Below are positions 7,107 through 8,785 of a stretch of 8,785 nt of DNA, piece after piece (the stretch's first letter is position 1; each line of letters begins with the position of its first letter). Origin of the DNA: Candidatus Omnitrophota bacterium (GTDB lineage: Bacteria; Omnitrophota; Gorgyraeia; Aquiviventales; Aquiviventaceae); assembly GCA_016206675.1 (NCBI GenBank), contig JACQRD010000065.1, positions 1 through 8,785 on the forward strand, in the 5' to 3' direction. The position numbers were made by a program, and so were the translations under genes. The notes beneath the pieces were generated by a model. It was not told the origin of the DNA. It did no database searches and saw only the letters and a program-made list of their open reading frames with translations.

Positions 7107-7807
7107 GATCCTCGGCTCAACCGGTTGACAAGGCTGTTGTCCACGACCGTCTGGCCCACCCGCACCACGGCGCCGGCGATCAACCCCGGCTCCGTCGCGG
7201 TGTGGATCGGCACATCCGACCCGACCGACGCCGCCGCCCATTGGGTGAAGCGCAGCGCCTCGGCCGACCCGAGCGGCTGCGCGGCCGCCAGCTCGACGCG
7301 CTCGGCCTGCTGCGGCAGCGACCGCAGATCGACGTCTTTCAGGGCCTCCAGCAGCTCCTTGATGAGGGCGTCATGCACCCTGGCCAGTTGCTCGGCGGTC
7401 AGCAGGGTCTTGAGCGACTCGCTCGCCTGGCGGGCCATCGTCCCGTTGAGCTCCCGCGTGACGGCGCTCTTCAGTTGGGCTTTGCCTTGCTCGGCCTCCA
7501 GCAGCAGCTGCCGCGCGCGGTGCTTGGCCTCCTCAATCGCCGCCGTGCGGATGTTCATCGCTTGGCTTTTGGCTTCCTGGAGGATGCGCTCGGCTTCCGT
7601 CTCCGCCCGCTTCAGCTTGGCTTGATAGTCTCGCTCCATCTGGGCTAAGCGCTGCTCAAGAACGTCCGCCTTCTCCTGGAGCACGCGCTCCTGCTGCCGC
7701 ACGCGCTCCAGCGCGTGGGTCAGGTCGCGGGCGAAGAGGCCGCGGGTTAAGAAAATCGCCGCGACCACCACGCCGATCAGCACGATGCCCAGACCGAGGA
7801 ATTCCAT
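7103..7807 (-). CDS. atpF: F-type ATPase peripheral stalk: membrane-anchored b subunit with delta-like C-terminus
   Basis: The protein has 234 residues. Residues 2-20 (EFLGLGIVLIGVVVAAIFL) form one membrane helix. Residues 25 to about 130 are a charged coiled coil rich in Glu, Arg, Gln and Ala, the stator rod. The C-terminal part ends with GLIAGAVVRVGQTVVDNSL (208-226), which matches the signature of the delta/OSCP C-terminal domain (GLIGGVVVRIGD, then DGS). It therefore looks like a fused b-delta stator in which the six-helix N-terminal domain of delta is missing. Long b subunits of this kind are known in alternate (N-type) F-ATPases without a separate delta. The ATG at 7807 overlaps the epsilon stop as TGATG. 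No a or c subunit gene is nearby. Confidence 0.85.
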   Translation of the reverse strand: MEFLGLGIVLIGVVVAAIFLTRGLFARDLTHALERVRQQERVLQEKADVLEQRLAQMERDYQAKLKRAETEAERILQEAKSQAMNIRTAAIEEAKHRARQLLLEAEQGKAQLKSAVTRELNGTMARQASESLKTLLTAEQLARVHDALIKELLEALKDVDLRSLPQQAERVELAAAQPLGSAEALRFTQWAAASVGSDVPIHTATEPGLIAGAVVRVGQTVVDNSLVNRLSRGS

Positions 7808-8031
7808 CAGGTCACCAGAATCGTGACGCGGTTGCGCGCCACCCGGGCGATGCCGCCCTGCACGGGAAACCGCGCCGCATCGATCAGCAGCTCGCCGCGC
7901 CCGAGCGCGCAGAGCATCGGCGCATGGAACTCGAACACCGACACGTCGCCCTCCTCGCTGGGCAGCACCACGCAGCCGGCCCGGCCGTCGAAGAGCGGCT
8001 CGTGGGCGCGGCATAGGGTCACGTGCAACAT
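7807..8031 (-). CDS. atpC: F1-type ATPase epsilon subunit, short form with only the beta-sandwich domain
   Basis: The protein has 74 residues, MLHVTLCRAHEPLFDGRAG onward. Epsilon links gamma to the c-ring and in many bacteria regulates hydrolysis. Recognisable blocks are HVTLCRAHEPLFDG, LPSEEGDVSVFEFHAPMLCAL and FPVQGGIARVARNRVTILV, all of the N-terminal ten-strand sandwich. The C-terminal helical hairpin of ordinary 130-140 residue epsilon is absent, so the auto-inhibitory arm is missing. The start at 8031 is chosen because GGGAG lies upstream and TGATG joins it to the preceding gene's stop; a longer reading to 8202 overlaps the HTH gene with unrelated sequence. The gene is first of the F1 set, whereas it is usually last, after beta. 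Confidence 0.85.
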   Translation of the reverse strand: MLHVTLCRAHEPLFDGRAGCVVLPSEEGDVSVFEFHAPMLCALGRGELLIDAARFPVQGGIARVARNRVTILVT

Positions 8032-8258
8032 CAGGACTCTCCCGGCACGTTGGTGCGCGATTGGATGAAGGCCGACAGATCGGACGGGCGCACCAGCCAT
8101 CCGCCGATCTTCGTGGCGCGGATTTTGCGCTGCCGGATCAGCTGGCGCACTCGCTCTTCGGTGAGGCCGATCGCCCGCGCGACTTCGCCGACGGTCAGCC
8201 ACTGCCAGCCGTTGGTTCCGTGTATTCCGTTATTGTGTGATGTCGTATCGTTCAGCAT
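8031..8258 (-). CDS. Small helix-turn-helix DNA-binding protein (excisionase/MerR-type HTH_17)
   Basis: The protein has 75 residues from the ATG at 8258 (MLNDTTSHNNG). An in-frame TTG at 8291 lies in the U-tract of the leader terminator and is less likely. After an unstructured N-terminus of about 17 residues comes WLTVGEVARAIGLTEERV, then RQLIRQRKIRATKIGGWLV and RPSDLSAFIQSR. This is the winged helix-turn-helix of the excisionase/MerR group: a tip (GEVARAIGLTEERVRQLI), a wing (KIRATKIGGWLV) and a closing helix. It probably binds DNA, but the target is unknown. The stop overlaps the epsilon ATG (TGATG), so it is translated with the ATPase. No strong Shine-Dalgarno is seen. It is the first cistron after the riboswitch-like leader and may be an autoregulator. 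Confidence 0.8.
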   Translation of the reverse strand: MLNDTTSHNNGIHGTNGWQWLTVGEVARAIGLTEERVRQLIRQRKIRATKIGGWLVRPSDLSAFIQSRTNVPGES

Positions 8259-8289
8259 GCGGTTGCGTTTTTTCGTATCCGGGGGCAAC

Positions 8290-8317
8290 AAAAATGGCTC
8301 ATCCGGATGGATGAGCC
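8290..8317 (-). terminator. Intrinsic terminator in the operon leader
   Basis: On the minus strand GGCTCATCC and GGATGAGCC form a perfect 9-bp stem (8317-8309 with 8304-8296) around the loop ATCC. ATTTTTG follows at once (T-run 8294-8290). This is a standard rho-independent terminator, yet it stands 31 bases upstream of the first ATG of the operon and just after the riboswitch-like element. It therefore looks like a regulated attenuator. Its stem GGCTCATCC could alternatively pair with GGATAGAGCC at 8513-8504, with one bulged A. Confidence 0.8.
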
Positions 8318-8413
8318 TCCACGATCCACCGGTAGCCCCGCTATCGCCGGTGCCTGGCTCTCCGCCGTTGGCGGGGTGCCTGGCACCGGGACCGGTGGCT
8401 TTGCCTCTTCTTC

Positions 8414-8453
8414 GCCCCGCACGCGTTGCTTCGCAACGCGAAGCCTGCGGGGC
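8414..8453. repeat. Hairpin 2 of the insert in the aptamer
   Basis: GCCCCGCA (8414-8421) pairs with TGCGGGGC (8446-8453). Inside, CGCGTTGC (8422-8429) pairs with GCAACGCG (8433-8440) around a three-base loop; AAGCC (8441-8445) bulges out. It has 16 perfect base pairs, a very stable structure. It is one of two hairpins occupying the space between the two conserved halves of the putative riboswitch. Confidence 0.85.
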
Positions 8454-8458
8454 TTCGA

Positions 8459-8509
8459 AGAGCCCTCCGAAGCTCGAAGCGGAAACGCTTCGAGCGAAGG
8501 AGGGGCTCT
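8459..8509. repeat. Hairpin 1 of the insert in the aptamer
   Basis: AGAGCCC-TCC (from 8459) and GGA-GGGGCTCT (to 8509) form the outer stem. CTCGAAGCG (8473-8481) and CGCTTCGAG (8486-8494) form a perfect inner stem around GAAA on the plus strand. A short internal stretch (CGAAG against CGAAG) does not pair, and one C is extra. A palindrome CTTCGAAG (8453-8460) joins it to the neighbouring hairpin. Repeated CTTCG/CGAAG blocks suggest a REP-like or miniature element, but no transposase or target duplication is seen. Confidence 0.8.
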
Positions 8510-8560
8510 ATCCTCTCAGATAGTTTGCCCTTAACGGCCGATCAACTTGTCAACCCTGGA

Positions 8561-8590
8561 AGTATGCCTAACGGAGTGCCGGAACGTCAA
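8561..8590 (-). promoter_or_regulatory. Sigma70-like promoter of the operon
   Basis: On the minus strand TTGACG (8590-8585) and CATACT (8566-8561) are separated by 18 bases. They match the -35 and -10 consensus at 5 of 6 and 4 of 6 positions. A start near 8553 would place the riboswitch-like element about 20 bases into the transcript. The -35 box overlaps the right foot of the inverted repeat at 8590-8657. Not verified; high-GC sequence gives chance matches. Confidence 0.45.
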
Positions 8591-8657
8591 CCCCGTTCCA
8601 TCCGGTGTCGCACGCGTTTGCTGAAGCGCGTGCGGATGGATCCGGATGGAACGGGGT
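8590..8657. repeat. 16-bp inverted repeat with nested hairpin after the FIST gene
   Basis: ACCCCGTTCCATCCGG (8590-8605) pairs exactly with CCGGATGGAACGGGGT (8642-8657). A second stem is nested inside: CGCACGCG (8609-8616) with CGCGTGCG (8627-8634). The right end includes the first base of the FIST stop codon (TGA, 8659-8657). No T-run follows on either side, so it is either a rho-independent-like end without a U-tract or a REP-type palindrome. It separates the FIST gene from the promoter of the next operon. Confidence 0.85.
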
Positions 8658-8785
8658 CAAGCCGGGGGGAGAACGCCCGCCCCCTTGGAGAGATCCAACG
8701 GGCGGAAGAGGGCGAGGCTGGCCGTGTAGCCGTGCAGCAGGTTGGTGCCGCGGATGGGGCCGATCTCTCCGTTGCAGAAGAAGCC
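8657..8785 (-). CDS. FIST-domain sensor protein, C-terminal end (5' part outside the window)
   Basis: An open frame enters from the right edge and ends with TGA at 8659-8657, giving the last 42 residues. The sequence GFFCNGEIGPIRGTN, then LLHGYTASLALFRPLDL, matches the end of the FIST C-terminal domain, whose hallmark is CNGEIGP followed by an HGYTASL-type strand. FIST proteins are predicted small-ligand (possibly amino-acid) sensors, often next to or fused with signalling domains such as GGDEF/EAL or kinases. Only the final strand region is visible, so any partner domain is unknown. The coding end runs into an inverted repeat. It is co-directional with the ATPase operon but separated by about 400 bases and a promoter. 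Confidence 0.75.
   Translation of the reverse strand, partial: GFFCNGEIGPIRGTNLLHGYTASLALFRPLDLSKGAGVLPPA

Larger units (their letters stand above)
8326..8531 (-). promoter_or_regulatory. Probable cyclic di-GMP-I (GEMM-I) riboswitch, aptamer interrupted by about 100 bases
   Basis: Reading the minus strand, AGGGCAAAC (8531-8523) is followed by CUAUCU, a GAGA (GNRA) loop and GGAUAG (8523-8508). The second half has GAGGCAAAGCCACCGGUC (8407-8390) and GAUAGCGGGGCUACCGGUGG (8345-8326). These compare with the Vibrio Vc2 aptamer blocks AGGGCAAACC, the GAAA-capped stem, GACGCAAAGCCUCCGGCC and GGUAGCGGGGUUACCGAUGG, in the same order. CCACCGGU (8398-8391) pairs exactly with ACCGGUGG (8333-8326); CCGGUGCC and GGCACCGG pair inside it. 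In Vc2, GCAAAGCC follows the GNRA stem within about five bases; here about 100 bases intervene. The bases I align to the ligand-contacting G20, A47 and C92 are kept (numbering from memory). A terminator follows directly. Family call and ligand are inferred. Confidence 0.62.

Noticed and set aside
7807..8202. A 131-residue reading of epsilon starting at 8202
   Set aside because: The extra N-terminal 57 residues are Arg-rich, overlap the HTH gene and do not match epsilon; the start at 8031 has a ribosome binding site and TGATG coupling.
8414..8509. The two strong hairpins as a CRISPR-like repeat or attC site
   Set aside because: They are not direct repeats with spacers, and no integron or Cas gene or core site was seen.
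8023..8523. Plus-strand open frame across the leader (166 codons)
   Set aside because: It runs through the HTH gene, the terminator and hairpins; product has no domain features and the structures explain the sequence better.
8548..8553. Perfect TTGACA as a -35 box on the minus strand
   Set aside because: No acceptable -10 box lies 16-18 bases downstream (GGGCAA there), and the start would fall inside the conserved aptamer.

Overview
The window is GC-rich and reads almost entirely on the minus strand, so gene order below runs from high to low coordinates. One compact operon is preceded by a structured, non-coding leader. The end of an unrelated sensor gene (FIST domain) lies at the right edge. 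No rRNA, tRNA, transposase or CRISPR array was seen. The organism looks like an uncultured bacterium with a GC-rich genome and type II secretion/type IV pilus machinery. Repeated heptamers, a divergent F1 ATPase and a GspE-type motor would fit a PVC-group or Omnitrophota-like lineage, but this is a weak inference and no marker gene is present.

Right edge and leader (8785 to about 8290). A FIST-domain protein ends at 8657, and its stop codon lies in a 16-bp inverted repeat. A sigma70-like promoter follows (8590-8561). The leader then carries short blocks typical of the cyclic di-GMP-I (GEMM) riboswitch: AGGGCAAAC, a GNRA-capped stem, GCAAAGCCACCGG, and UAGCGGGG followed by CUACCGGUGG. Its two halves are separated by about 100 extra bases folding into two strong hairpins. 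An intrinsic terminator follows directly (8317-8290), so the leader looks like a transcription-termination riboswitch.

Operon part 1 (8258 to 3339). A 75-residue helix-turn-helix protein is followed by a set of F1-ATPase genes in an unusual order: a short epsilon, a membrane-anchored b subunit with a delta-like C-terminus, alpha, gamma and beta. The genes overlap by 1, 1, 4, 29 and 4 bases (TGATG, TGATG, ATGA, a long overlap, ATGA), so translation is probably coupled. The membrane rotor/stator genes a (atpB) and c (atpE) are absent from the window.

Operon part 2 (3334 to 1). Four bases after beta, a GspE/PilB-type secretion or pilus motor ATPase begins. It has an N-terminal domain resembling the c-di-GMP-binding MshEN fold. 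It is followed by a GspF/PilC-type inner-membrane platform protein and the start of a single-pass, pseudopilin-like protein cut by the left edge. An 18-bp perfect inverted repeat at the beta/GspE junction encodes an atypical beta C-terminal tail. An array of eight heptamers lies between gspE and gspF.

Taken together, the layout suggests one transcription unit in which c-di-GMP may control expression (riboswitch) and the motor protein (MshEN-like domain). The same unit joins an F1-type ATPase lacking local a/c genes to a pilus/secretion assembly system. The co-transcription is inferred from spacing. Any physical link between the ATPase and the pilus machinery is speculation.
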